A stretch of DNA of 64,000 nt from Platerodrilus igneus (GCA_036346225.1 JARFIW010001257.1:92001-156000); one strand, 5' to 3'; counted from the first letter of the stretch, positions 35,211-47,550 are shown. The notes: a model not told the origin generated them from the sequence alone. Numbers and translations are program-made.

Positions 35211-35860
35211 AGAATCTCGGACCATCCCCTGTTAAAACTTATATTTTGTTTTATACCACTTACTTCTTTTTCAACTCGTCCTAATTGATCCCTACGTGAA
35301 TCAGTCACTTCAGTCATTTTTCCATTGATTCTTCCCCACAGAAAATCCTAACCTCGGTCTTGAATTGTCGCATTTCATGCCTAAAACCCACTATACCTCT
35401 TTTATTTCTCTCATCTCTGTTTCAACCTCTCCCATTTTTAAAATCTGTAAGTTCTTTGGTTGACATCAATTTTTTCGCTTATTTGTTCAAATTTTCTATT
35501 TGATTCCAGACTCATTTTTTCTTTCTGTTCGATTCTTCTCTACCTAGTTGCATTTCCTCTTACATCCTCATAATTAACTCATTCCCTTGTTCTCCCAACT
35601 CGGTCTTTGACTGATCCGTACTACCTTTTACTGCTTCCATTTCTGGTTCGGATTTCTCAAACAGAGCACTATCACTGCTTCCAATTTCCACTCCTTGACT
35701 CCTTAACCACTCCTTTCTCAACATACGTTTACAGCATACAGCTCACACACACATACACACCCACACACTCAAATTTACTAATATTTACAAAATCCACAAC
35801 ACAATTAACCCTACTTTCCAGGTCACCAGCTTCTTGAAATAAAATTTAATTTATTTGAAT

Positions 35861-36013
35861 TCGAGCCCCTCACGTTTAGGTCGCCATAAACTTTTCTGCA
35901 TTAGCCCCTCGAACAGGCACCATAAAATTCTCTGAATTAGCCCCACGAATGGACTCCATAAAATTTTCTGAAGCTAAGTTGGATTGAAGCCCCACGCTTA
36001 GGCTGCTATAAAT
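35861..36013 (-). repeat. Gypsy leader: four PBS-like tandem repeats
   Basis: Read on the minus strand, the block TTTATGG-G-CC---CGTGGGGCT recurs four times at 37-49-bp spacing (GGGGC cores near 35866, 35905, 35942 and 35991). The motif resembles the TGGCGCCCAACGTGGGGC sequence of many Ty3/Gypsy leaders. It lies between the LTR2 PBS candidate (about 36050-36067) and gag. Confidence 0.7.
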
Positions 36014-36067
36014 ACTGCAGAGTTAACCTGCAAACAAGTGCTGGATCTCCTACCTTCCTGGTTGCCA

Positions 36068-38236
36068 AAACTTATCTTCTTCAGTGAAGTTTGCCACGAC
36101 TGCTCTGCTGCCTTCTGAAAATACTACCCTACTATTCAAAGAAAACTTGACTACAAAATTTTACCACAATTTATTCTAACAGAAAATTTAATACCCAAAA
36201 ATCTTCGTCGTATTATTATTGATTCACACATAGATTACGTAATAACCATCCTCACTTTAAAATAATTCATTTTAAATATTACATTTTGAGATTTACCTAT
36301 ATGTTCATCAATAACTATTGAAAGTAACTGGGCTTAACCATAAACCTTACTTTAAATCCCTGATCTAATAAGAGCTTATAGTAAACTTTTTGTACATGTG
36401 TGCTAATTTTCGCACTAAAAATCACCTATAATCCGTTTACTTTTTACAAAAGCAGATATTACACAATTATTTTATAATACAAATTTTTACATAAACATAT
36501 TTTCTAATAATTCATTATAAATATTAAATAATCACTTCTTTTGTCCAGAGAATTTAACAAAATACCCCTCAAAAAGCACAGAATGTCATTACACCAAATA
36601 ATCACAAAAGATAAATGTTTTTACAAAAATCAGTTACCTGGAATGTAGCACAAACAGGTAACTGCCATTAAACCATCGCTGACGTAGTCCTCATCAATGA
36701 CTGTATGTACAGGAATCACCCCAAGTTGACTCACACCATCTGGGACAGCAATCATCTACCCAAATTTCTATTCATCCAATCTATGGTATTCCAATCCTTC
36801 ATACATCTGCTAAGTTCCAACAACATCCGCTACTCCATTTAAGTGCTCAACAAGCACCAACAATCAAGATAAGAAAGTAGTCTCTATGTACAGTTCAGCA
36901 TGCTTCACTTTTTCAAAATATATTTTATAAAATTTAAAACTGCTATTTCTACATTACACCAACTTGTCCATGTTTAATTGATTTCAATTAAAATATCAAA
37001 CTCACTTGTCGCCTAACTCATTTACTAATGTTGTTTGAAGCTTGGATGAAAATTATAAGAGAGCTTCTCACCGCCTCCCGGTGGTTTATATAGACCAAAA
37101 TGCCCCCGACTAGTTTCACTTCCTAAAACACACCATTACCACAAACAAGCTTTCTTTATAAATTTGTACAACGGTCAACACAATTCCAAAATAAATATGC
37201 ACAAACAACACTTAACTGTCGTGGATTCTAAAAATCCCACCGTTAACCTTCAGCAATTCTTTGAAAAGTTGGCAGTCGTATGCCAACCGTCTAGAAAATC
37301 TAAGAATTTTGAACACATAATAAACGCTTTACTTTGAAAATCTAATTAAAATTTACAACTATCGAATTCGTTGAGGTCTCTCGTCAACTGACACAAACAC
37401 TAGCATCTAAAACACGTTTTTCGAATACGCGTATATACGGTCACCTCGCTCTAACTTACATACGAAAATGTTCTGTCTTCTATTTTGTACTCTTCCTATA
37501 TTTTCTGTCTGTTATCAGTTTATTGTATCCTTGTCTAACTCGTATTATAGATCTCTTTTCCTTTATATTCCCTGTTTACACGTACGATAATAATATCTTA
37601 ACATCTACCCTCTCTTGAGTATCGTCTATCCCCTTTCTATATGTGGAGTCCAACCAACTATCTCCGTTTTTCATATGCCCATTATTATTAGTCCTTGTAG
37701 AAGTCAACCACTCCACACTTTAAACCTAACTCGCTGCATCTTCCATCTATTTTTTCTTGTCTCTTCTAGTCACTTCTAAGTCAACGGACACCTAAATTTT
37801 GTTTCATTTTAATACATGCTAAAACACTGTCTCTTTATCCATATTCGTATTCAACCTTCAACGCATAAAGAATATGTATACTTTGAATATCAGTTACTTT
37901 ATGCAATTAAACAATTCATCCTCTTAAATTATTGATTTTCACTATATACTGAATCTGAAACTTTTGGATAATGAACCCACATGCTACTTCTTTAAGATAC
38001 AAGTCTTTAGACTACACTTCACAGAACTACATTTCCTACCCAATATTTGTAATTAATATTTACAGTTATGTTACAATGACGCAAAATTAACCCTAAAGTT
38101 TATTGTAAATTGTAAATTCCTATACTATCGTTTCTTAAAACGTCTTAAATTTTAAGTGACTTGTATATTCATGGGGTACCCTGCCATAAATAATTATCTT
38201 ACTTATCTAACATCCATTATAACCTATAAATCCACA
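36068..38236 (-). repeat. Gypsy LTR2
   Basis: About 2.17 kb. It starts TGTGGATTTATAGG (minus). A promoter-like GGTCTATATAAACC lies near 37090, and a splice-donor-like ATTCCAGGTAACTG near 36640. At the 3' side, TGGCAACCAGGAAGG at 36053-36067 is a candidate primer-binding site. It is the 5' LTR for the gag remnant. Confidence 0.82.
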
Positions 38237-38416
38237 GATATATGTGCCCCACACTTTGGGTGTCATAATTGCTGCCAGCTCCTCCTGGAAAGGTTCCTAA
38301 AAATTTGTGTTGTCATAAATGCTCCGGACCTACTCTGGATATTCTACCAACTAGACTTGCATTACATATCACCCTATAATAATAACATCTGAAGATGCTT
38401 TCCAATTCGGACGCCA
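38237..38416 (-). other. Isolated Gypsy leader between LTR3 and LTR2
   Basis: Only 180 bp separate the two LTRs. Reading minus from 38416 there is a PBS-like TGGCGTCCGAATTGG. It is followed by leader sequence and a single PBS-like repeat (ATTATGACACCCAAAGTG, then TGGGGC), and LTR2 begins a few bases later. No polypurine tract precedes LTR2 here, so gag, pol and the 3' end were lost. Confidence 0.7.
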
Positions 38417-40724
38417 AAACCACCGGCTTTTTGTTCGGCTTTCTCAGGAATATTCGCCACGACTACTCACTTGCTCTCTGAAAATAATAACCTAATATTT
38501 GAAAAATTAATAAAATTTGACTGCCAAAAGTACATCACGCTTTATTGGAACATTAATTCGCAATTCAAAAATTTTAGTCTTACATTCTTCATACACTTTG
38601 GATCTTTAACAAATATCATCAAATTTTAAACGAAGTCCTTTTAAATAAAATAATTTGGAAATTTATTAATTTACATCGATCATTAAATAAAAGTAACTGA
38701 GCTTATCCCAAAACTTTACTTTAAAACCCCAGGTCTATTACGAGCTCATATTATAAACCTTTCTGTACCTGTGTACTAACTACTGCTCTGAAAAATTATA
38801 AACCCTTTTACTTTGTACAAAATTCCAACATTACACCTTCATTTCCTAATACCAAATAGTACATAAATATGTTTTCATACAATCCCTTTTCAAAGTAAAA
38901 TTGTCAATTAAAAAAAAAAAGTTCTTATAATACAACAAAATCCACAAAAATCACCAAATTGTCATAATCACCAACAAATTCACAATATTCAAAAGTTTTA
39001 AATGGTTGAATTACCTGGATTAAGCACCACCAGCTCTCTACATTGAAATCATCTCCGAGGTGGTCATCCCTCTAAACTGCCCGTTCAGGAATTGCTCCAG
39101 GTGGCCTCTCACCATCAGGAACTGCACGCTTCTACTCAGATTTCTCAGCTGCTAATGCACGGCACTTCCATGTTCCCATACATATGCTACTGGTCCATCA
39201 ACATACTTGACTTCTTCTAGTGCACGCCAAGCGCCTCCAACCATATGTAGTAAAAAGTCTACTTACTATTCTTCCCGCTTCAGTTATCAACTGTATTTTA
39301 GATATTCACAATTGCAATATTACCGTTGCACCAACTTGTGCATCTTAATTATAATAAAAAGAATTCAAACTCACTTATACACATTTACTATTGCATGAAG
39401 CTTGGTTGAAGATTAACAAGGAAAGAAAAAAAGAGAGCCCTAACTGCCTCGCCGTTGTTTATATATCCTCTGAATTCCAACTCTGAATCGTTACATGCTA
39501 TACCCCAAGCACACTTTTCTCGGTAAACTTCGCAGCCGTGTCCAACCGTCTCAAAAATCCGAGAATTCCACTTGCAAATGAGTATTTTAGTTCGAAATCT
39601 TCATTAAAAATATCTAATGGCTGTCACTTTCTACGAAATCGTCTGACAACTAACTTCCACCCAAGCCTTAAAACATGCGCGCATCCGATCGCCTCATTCT
39701 AACTTGCATTCAAGCTATACTGTTCCTTGTCTTGTATATTTCCTCAGTTTTCAACGTTCATTATCGATTTTTGTGTATCCTTATCTTACATGTATATTAT
39801 GTTACTTTATCTTTATCCCCGCTTGTATACAAGTCTTATTCCAACCAACCAGTCTACATTGTCTTTCTTGCTCTTATATATGCAGTCTAATCGTCTGACT
39901 CTGTCTGTAGCCTCTACAATATTTTTCATTACTCTCTCTAACAAATATCTTATGCAAACACGTAGCATCTTTCTCGCACTTATTTATTTTTAAAAATCTC
40001 TGTCTTACAGACGTTTTAAAGTCAACGACAACTAACCATATAATGTTTTCCATTCTTTGCTATCTGATTAAAAACACTATCTTTCCCTTTATATTATCGA
40101 TTCACTTTTATACTTGTAGCGTTCACGTCTTATCTACTCCAAATCAGCTATTTGTTTTCAAACTATCTTTTACTACGAATCCTAACGTCTGTTGACACGC
40201 TTTTAAACTCAATACCAAGAACATGTTTACAAAGCTAAACTTTTACTGTAAATATCTTGTTTTTAAAATGCTCCCTAATGATTAACGTGTTTCTTGACTA
40301 CACTTTCATATTTACAATGCTAAAACTTTTGAAATTATCAACGTTGCTGCTTTATATTAGCTTATTTTACGTTATGTACACTAACAGATTAATTACTCTT
40401 GAATATTTGTTACATAAAAGTGCACCCTCTTTATATATCGATTTTTATGCTACTCCTGAAAAGCTCAACTGTCACTATCTTTACATACTAATTATATGTT
40501 TATACACACGGACTTGTGCTTTTTATCTCATAATAACCGTGATTAATTTCTATCCTAATGCTAACATGAAGTAAAATTAACTGCAAAGCTTATTTTTAAT
40601 AATAAATACCTACGTTCTAGCTTTAAAATATTCTAAATAATTTCTGGGCTGCTATATACCTGGTGTACCCTATTAAAATGTCTTACTGACCTATGTCCCA
40701 CCATTTCTAACCTAAAAATCCATA
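38417..40724 (-). repeat. Gypsy LTR3 (diverged)
   Basis: About 2.3 kb, homologous to LTR2 along its length but with many differences. Landmarks are the start TATGGATTTTTAGG, a promoter-like GGATATATAAACAACGGCG near 39460 and a donor-like AATCCAGGTAATTC near 39020. Its 5' edge directly abuts a (TA)n tract. Confidence 0.75.
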
Positions 40725-40725
40725 G

Positions 40726-40757
<32 letters not shown>
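40726..40757. repeat. (TA)n microsatellite
   Basis: Lies exactly between the start of LTR3 and the DDE transposon. Confidence 0.95.
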
Positions 40758-40761
<4 letters not shown>

Positions 40762-41908
40762 TAGTTTAATTAAAATAACATGTTTTATTAAATTTAATGT
40801 ACAGTAATCATAATTTAAGTTTATCGATCAAAGGTTGTTGTGTTGAACTGCCAAACGTCAAAAGTGTAGATTTTAATTTCCGTTATTAACTGTTGATGTT
40901 ACAAAATGTTATCACTTGAAGAACATATTTATTTGATTAAATGTTATGGAATTGGAAACGTATCTTATCGATATGCTATAGACATGTTTCATGGAAAATT
41001 CCCAAACACTGCAGTATTGCGTGAAGCAATGCGCAAACTTGTAAATAAATTTGATGTAACTGTATCTGTAGTGACTGTTAAGAAACCCAACAAAAAGTAC
41101 AATGAAGATGATCAGCTACACTTTTGGCAATAGATTCAGTAATAGAAACACCAAAGTTATCTTTATGGAAACGATCCCAAGGACTGAATATTAGCAAAAC
41201 TCATTTGCAAAGAATTTATAAAGACAACAAAGTTTGACCGTTTAAACCTAAGCTCCAACACACACTTGAAAATGGAGATGAAGAGAAGCGATTGGATTTT
41301 TGTTATAATGGGTTGGTGAGAATTACCTGGTAGGTAGAAGTTTCCATAGAATGATCTGTTTTACTGATGAAGCAATCTTCTGCACCAATGGTCATGTTTC
41401 ATCATAAAGCAGTTGCTATCGGTTGTTTCAAAATCCAAACTACAAAAACGAAGTCAACGTTATAAAAAAGTGAATGCTTGGTGCGGAGTTTTTTACAATC
41501 AAATCGTTAGTTCATATTTTATTGACGAAAATTTGAACCAGCATGTGTATGTGCGTCTTTTGGAAACCTATGTATTACCGTTTCTAGATAATTTACCACT
41601 AGAAATGTGGCGCAAAATTCTTTGGCAACAAGACGGGTGCCCTGCTCATTAGACGCCTTTAGTATGGCAGTGGTTGACAGATCAGTTTGGAGAAAGATGG
41701 ATGGGAAGATCTGGACCAATAAATTTTCCTGCTAGATCACCTGACCTTACACCATTGGATTTTTTTGTGGGGTATTTTAAAACAAAAAGTTTACACAGAT
41801 GACCTGCCGCATGATCAGGAAATACTAAAAACGCGAATACTGAACGCGGTAATCAATAATCAATAATAAAAATTCTCTTCCTCTTGTCAACTCCATCCGG
41901 GGACACAC
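40758..41908 (+). mobile_element. DDE transposon with DUF4817-like transposase
   Basis: About 1.15 kb holding one broken transposase. It ends near 41908 in GGGGACACACTGTATAAT, similar to the '...GACACCCTGTATA' right ends of many insect Tc1/mariner-like elements. The left terminal repeat is not recognisable. The next base to the right begins the LTR of the second Gypsy element. Confidence 0.7.
40906..41870 (+). pseudogene. DDE transposase (DUF4817-like), broken
   Basis: The first frame (40906-41133, 75 codons) starts MLSLEEHIYLIKCYGIGNVSY and has MRKLVNKFDVTVSV, an N-terminal helix-turn-helix like DUF4817. Broken frames continue with LSLWKRSQGLNISKTH, KPKLQHTLENGDEEKRLDF and FTDEAIF (catalytic Asp). 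The 41413-41652 frame has KVNAWCGVFYNQIVSSYF, LPFLDNLPLEMWRK and WQQDGCPAH (second Asp). Then follow GRSGPINFPARSPDLTPLDFF and the FV-GYFKTKSLH region. Stops follow CPAH and occur elsewhere. Confidence 0.82.
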
Positions 41909-42435
41909 TGTATAATATAAGGTAACCTGTCAAACACGCAAGTTGCATCACTGAAGTGTATTCCACAGAAGTCTAGAACATTCGGGCAAACACCAGACTA
42001 TGTATCATCTAGTTAATTTTAGGGTATATATAAGATCGGCGATGAATGTATATCAGTTAGTCTATATCCGAATGTCGTATATAAATTATATCGTGTATAG
42101 TTAGTTGGTTATTACGTTTGAAAGTCCTATAGTAAATATAAATTTGTGTTATGTGAACGTGCATATTGTACCGCCAGCTTGTACATAAATAGACAAAAGG
42201 GTAATAAATAGATTATAGTAGTGTTAATGTTGTTAAGAAGATTTGTGGTCAAGGATTTAGTTTAAGAAAATATTAGTGCTTGTCAATAGCATTAGTATGG
42301 TAGTGTTTCATTGTTACTTGGACTGAAAACATCTATAAATAAGACTTATACTGTTGATTAAACTTGTGAATAGTGAATAATAAAGACTTTTATTGTTACT
42401 TGTTCTAAATTGGTAAACGCGTTAACAGTTGCCCG
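41909..42435 (+). repeat. Gypsy-2 5' LTR
   Basis: Starts TGTATAATAT and matches 49817-50018 from the AACC block through GTTAGTTGGTT (first 200 bp or so), with roughly one difference in ten bases. TATATATAAGATCGG near 42030 is a promoter candidate, and AATAATAAAGAC near 42378 a polyadenylation-type signal. The 3' boundary is estimated at the TACA near 42435, because the other LTR is truncated. Confidence 0.82.
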
Positions 42436-42520
42436 CTACACTTGTGTCAGGCTGTGTTGGGTGTATAGTGATTAAGTAAACAGAAAAAACACGTCCAAAG
42501 ACATTTGAGTAGTTTGTATA

Positions 42521-43645
42521 TGCCTGTTACAAGAAGCCAAAGTAAAATGGACACAGAAACTTTAATGAATTTCCTTAAGGATTTTAAATCCAGTATGGAA
42601 GAGAGGTCGGCTAAACTAGAAGTGACACCTAGTGAAAATGCTGCAAAAATGGAGGAAAAGTTGAATGAAAATACAGCCACGCTAGAACAAAGATTAATGG
42701 AAGGCTCCATTGCATTGAAAGAAGATTTCACTGAACAGGTAAAAACAGTCGAGCAAAAGTTGGACAGTAAATTGGTAAAAATGGAAGAAGATGTGATGAC
42801 GCTGCAAGAATAAATGATTTCACTAACAACGCGGCTACTTGAATTAGCAAACCAAGTTGTAAATCAGAACATCCCAGAAATAAGAAGCATGGAAGGAAGC
42901 GAGTCATTATCGTCAAAATTTAAAGTGAAACCACCCACATTTGATGGTAAAACACCTTGGCCGACATATTTGAAACAATTTAAAGCTGCTGCAGTAGCCA
43001 ACGGTTGGTGCAACAAAGAGAGGGCTACCTCATTAATAGTGACCCTATGGGAGGGAAGCTCTTAACATCTTGCAAACGATTCCCGATCACCAACAGAATG
43101 ATTACGGCCTCTTAACATCGAAGCTTTAGATGAGATATGGAGATACTCATGTTCAACAGGTTTACCATGCACAAGTTAAGAACCGCTTGCAAAAGATAAA
43201 TTTAAGCCTGCCAGAATTCGAAGCTGATATTGCCAGATTAGTCATATTGGCATACCCAACAGCACCAGATAGCTTCCTCGAACAACTGGCTGTTTAAACA
43301 TTTGTGGATGGCGTTAAAGACAGCGAAATACAGCAAGCGCTAAGATTAGCACAGCCAAAAATGTTAGATGACGCACTAACTCATGCGCTTCAAATTGAAG
43401 CAACTAAGCAGGCATCACACAGGGTCAGTCACAAAGTTGGGTCTGCCTTAAAAGAACCTGGTCAATTGCAGAACAGAATAGAAGAAATAATCAACTGTAT
43501 GTTTGAAAAACAAAAGGCGGAAAGGTTGGAAAGACAACGACTGCGGAGATGGGGTCTGCAATGTTGGAACTGCGGTGAAGTTGGTCATATACAGAGACGC
43601 TATACTCAATCAAAAAAACAACCGGTTGAGCAGCAGGAAAATTAA
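42521..43645 (+). pseudogene. Gypsy-2 gag
   Basis: Begins MPVTRSQSKMDTETLMNF and has a long charged region likely to form a coiled coil (MEEKLNENTATLEQRL...). An in-frame stop falls at 42811, followed by the capsid start VKPPTFDGKTPWPTYLKQF. A shift at about 43065 precedes the last frame (43304-43645). That frame contains a zinc knuckle, CWNCGEVGHIQRRY, in which the final Cys has become Tyr. Gag forms the particle and packages the RNA. The knuckle change would weaken zinc binding. Confidence 0.85.
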
Positions 43646-43724
43646 AGCAAGTCGACGTAAGGGAGTGAACGTCGACACTACAACGTAGTACCCCGGAGAT
43701 TATCATCCGTGCTGCATCGTCGAT

Positions 43725-44485
43725 GGGAAGTCTGGACAGCATTTATATTGATGGCAGAATTAATGGTAGGGTTGTCCGATTATTCGTGGATACAGGAGTG
43801 AAGGACTACTGTGAGACCAGATTTGGTTGGTCGTGGAAAAGTGCTACCTGCATCGGTATATCTTCGAATGGCAAGTGGTGAGAAAATTTCTACTCACGAA
43901 GAGACTGCCGTAACGTTGGGAATTGGAGACAAACTTATTAATCATTGGGTGTTAGTAGCTGAAATTACAGAAGTGATCTTGGGAATGGATCTCATGAAAG
44001 AATATGGGTTTCATGTGAACATGAAAGAAAATGTACTACGGATAGATAAAGATGAGATTCCGTTTCAAGGGACGAGTAACCAGAAGATGCAAGTTCGAAT
44101 GATTTGTGATATGAAAATACCTGAGAAGACCGAAATGATTATGATGGGACGCCCGAATGGTACTTTGCGGGAAGGACAAGTATGCATGACGGAAGCAACT
44201 CAATCGGGAATGGGTCAGGAGGGTTTACTGACTGGAAGAACACTGGTAATGTCGCGAAATATAATACCAATAAGGGTGCTAAACATTAATCTGCATACGG
44301 TGACCCTGAAGAAAAACATGATTGCGGGAAGTTGCATTCCAGTATGCCATATTAAACGTTGTGTGGACGACACAAAAGATAAACCAACTAACGGTTGCTC
44401 ACAGAAATTGCTGGATATGTTGGAACCTTCTTGTCAAGGAATAAACGGCGCCCAACGGGGAAAGGTAATAGAACTGGTCGTATGA
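43725..44485 (+). pseudogene. Gypsy-2 protease and linker
   Basis: IYIDGRINGRVVRLFVDTG holds the aspartic protease active-site DTG near 43790. A frameshift follows at once, and the domain continues in the frame 43811-44485. There MRPDLVGRGKVLP, ILGMDLMKEYGF and VNMKENVLRI form the rest of the fold (the 'ILG-D' flap side). The remainder (to ELVV) is the usual linker to reverse transcriptase. Confidence 0.83.
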
Positions 44486-44494
44486 TATCGAGGT

Positions 44495-44700
44495 GTGTTT
44501 ACACTGGATGATAGTGAGAAAAGAAGAACAAATGTGGTGCAACACAAGATCAATACTGGAGATGCGCCACTGATACGAAAACATCCTAGGCGGTTTTCTT
44601 TGGCAAAACGCAAGGAAGCTGAGCAAATTATCACAGACATGGAGAAACATGAAGTGATTGAGCCCTCGAATAGTTCATGGGCTGCACCCTTCCTTTTTAC
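44495..44700 (+). pseudogene. Gypsy-2 reverse transcriptase, first part
   Basis: Reads VVQHKINTGDAPLIRKHPRR, KRKEAEQIITDMEKHEVIEP and SNSSWAA, the beginning of the RT domain up to the 'SPWASPIVLV' block. The next part of that block (SPIVLVKNKDG) resumes at about 46301, after an insertion. Confidence 0.87.
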
Positions 44701-46300
44701 AGGTAGGAATGGGTGTACAACAGAGTCTAAATAAAACTCTGGCGGGACTAACGTCGACCGTTTGTGGCTGCGGTAGATTGCAAAAGACTATATCTCAGGG
44801 GTTTAGAGAACAAAGTTAAATTTTACTCAGGCAAGTTAAAGGGATGCAATTTAGAACGTGACTAAAGGAAATACCTTAATACAACTTATATATTGACGTT
44901 TAGTTAATAACATTAATAAAAAAAATTAAATGTATATCGTTATTTTCTTACAGCCAAATTTTCATACGATAAAATCACTAAGTATAGTTTATATATCTAC
45001 ACTCTCATAATTTCAAAATTTGTCTCAAACTCTACCAGATAAGATATTAGAAAATCTAAATTTATTATTGTGCTTAGGCACAATTTCTAGTTAAACGTTC
45101 TAAGTAAAAGGAAATCATAAATAAGCTTTGTTGTATTTAACATTAGTTAAGAGAATTTTAATCAAATATTTAAATTGAAGATACCCTCAATACGCACAAA
45201 AAAAGGTTTCACGAAAGCTTCTCTGTTTACAACTCAATAGGTTATATAGCAAAGCAAAGATAATATTAAATTAGTTAAGGTAATCGATAAATAAAGTTAT
45301 GACTATGTTTTACATGCATTTCTTTTCAGATAATTGTTAACATGTAACGCATGCACGTTGTTCTGTCACAAAAATAAATAAGATAAACTCGTACCTGTAT
45401 TCCAGATATATGAAAGAAACTTAAATGTTGAGCTTACGGCTTATTCAGAATTATAGGATCTTCTTTCTGTTTGTTGAGACGAACACCAACGTTCATTATT
45501 TTGGTTGTTAACCTCAAACTTCTAATTTGTAAGAGCCAATCCTTGTTTGTTCCACAGCCATATGTTTTATCAACGGACATTTAATTTATTTTAGAAGATA
45601 TATAGAACGTCAACACAACATTCTTGAACGATAAAAGATAATATTTGTAGGTAGTAAAATTAATACATAGGCTTAGATAGTCTAGCATAGACAATTAGAT
45701 ACTTCAAAGGAAGTTGCTACCAGAAGATATGGTACGACAGGACACGCCATCCAAGGATATGCTACGGGAGGACCCATTCATTAATATTTTGAACTGGTTA
45801 TCCAGGTAGTCTTTTTTCATAAGCATTTTGCTTATATTCAGGTACGACATCGTGGCCTTAAAAAAGACCTCTATCGGAAGACGGCATGTGCTCCAAAAGA
45901 CCGTTAGGTATCAAGACAAACCAAAATTTTTGTTCTAGTTTACAGATAACCACACTTTTTGAGAGAGGGACAAAACAAGAAAACTATCCTAAATGCTAGA
46001 TTCATATATACACCAGTTGTGTATTTATGGATATTATTCAAAGGTTAACCATTAGGAAAATTACATCTGATCTTAATTATTTACATTATTTATACATAAG
46101 AAAGGATATTAAATTAAGACTAAAGATAGATGTATATAGTGTATTATTTAATAATACTAATGGGAAATGTTGCACGAATCAAAACTAACTTGTGACTGTA
46201 AACGGTATTAGTATAAACTCTAGACGAATAATGCTTTTATATTGAAGGAAATTGGACCACAATGTAACATGGCAAGAGAATGGTAAATTGACATGTTACA
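44701..46300. mobile_element. Unclassified ~1.6-kb insert in Gypsy-2 RT
   Basis: Separates the adjacent RT codons SSWAA and SPIVLV. It is AT-rich and codes for nothing recognisable. Near the left end CCCTTCCT and AGGAATGGG can pair, and near the right end TGTAACATG (46264-46272) and CATGTTACA (46291-46299) form a clear hairpin. There are no convincing terminal inverted repeats and at most a 3-bp duplication (GCA), so the class is open. Confidence 0.6.
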
Positions 46301-47550
46301 GGGCATCCCCGATAGTGCTTGTCAAGAACAAGGATGGGGTGACAAGATTTTGTGTAGACTACCGGCGGCTAAACAATGTCACAAAGAAAGACATCTCTCC
46401 TTTGCCCAGAATTGATGACACCTTGGATATTCTATTTAGATCTAAATGTTTTTCGACCTTGGACTTGAAAAGCGGCTGCCGGCAGGTAGGCTTGGAGCCA
46501 AACGATAAAGAGAAAACTGCGTTTACAATTGGAAATGGATTATGGCAGCTCAAGGTCATGCCATTTGGATTATACAATGCTCCTGTTACTTTTGAACGTT
46601 TGATGGAGTCAATACTGTGTGACCTGTCCTGGAAAACATGTCTGGTGTACCTAGACGGTGTGATAGTGTTAGGCGGGTCTTTTGAAGAACATCTTGAGAA
46701 CCTAGAGGGGATATTCCTAAGATTACGAGGGGCAAACCTTACCTTGAGCCCTGAGAAATGTCACCTATTTGGAAAAGAGGTGAAATACATAGGACATGTC
46801 TTTTCGGAGACCGGAATAAGAGCCGACCCTGACAAAATAAAAACGGTGCAAAAGTGGCCTACACCAGCAGATATACACCAACTATACAGTTTTCTGTTAT
46901 TGCATATATATTACCGACGTTTTATACTAGGGTTTGTGAACATTGCCAAACCATTGATGAAATTAACCGCAGATGGACAAGAATGTAATTGGAATGACGA
47001 CTGCAACAGCGCATTTGAACAACTGAAACGGCTACTAGTTACAGCACCGATTCTGAGTTATTTACGGATGTAGGGTAAATTTGTGTTGGATACCGATGCC
47101 AGCAACACAGCTATAGGAAGCGTTATTTCGCGGGTGCAGGGCGGTCAAGAAAAAGTTATTGGGTATTTCAGATAGGTCTTATCGCTACCAGAACTATTGT
47201 GTGGCAAGAAGGGAGCTGTTGACTGTCGTCAAATCTGTAGAGCACTTTTATAAATACTTATACGGCCGTATATTCCTGTTAAGAGCAAACCATGCTGCAC
47301 TAAAATGGTTATTGCAGTTTCGAAATCCTGAAGGGCAAATTGCAAGGTGGATAGAACGACTGCAGGAATATGACTTTGACACAGAACATCGTGTAGGAAC
47401 TAGCCATCGGAATGCAGACGCGCTGTTAAGAAGACCGTGTCCAGTAGACTGCAGTCGTTGCTCCAAGATGGAAGAGAAAAGAAGTGTCATCCATAGAATG
47501 ACGGTAACTAATGATACTTGGCAACTCGAAAGAATACGAGAAGATTAGGA
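46301..47550 (+). pseudogene. Gypsy-2 reverse transcriptase/RNase H
   Basis: Frame 46252-47073 has SPIVLVKNKDGVTRFCVDYRR, FSTLDLKSGCRQV, KTAFTIGNGLWQLKVMPFGL, then the catalytic box as VYLDGVIVL. The second Asp of YLDD is Gly, which should abolish polymerase activity. GANLTLSPEKCHLF and GHVFSETGIRADPDK follow. The RNase H part follows in broken frames: LDTDASNTAIG (first catalytic Asp), VARRELLTVVKSVEHFYKYL, LRANHAALKWLL and RVGTSHRNADALLRRP. A stop at 47071 and a shift near 47160 separate them. Confidence 0.9.

Larger units (their letters stand above)
32108..40724 (-). mobile_element. Ty3/Gypsy cluster with three long LTRs (minus)
   Basis: Three related LTRs in the same orientation (32108-33533 truncated, 36068-38236, 38417-40724) enclose a gag plus truncated pol remnant (33534-36067) and a nearly empty leader (38237-38416). 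The two longer LTRs are about 2.2-2.3 kb. Reading minus, each starts (C)TGTGGATTTATAGG or TATGGATTTTTAGG. Each has a TATA-like promoter and ends at a PBS candidate beginning TGGC. LTR1 and LTR2 are much more similar to each other than either is to LTR3. Most of pol is gone, so the cluster is non-autonomous. Confidence 0.85.
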
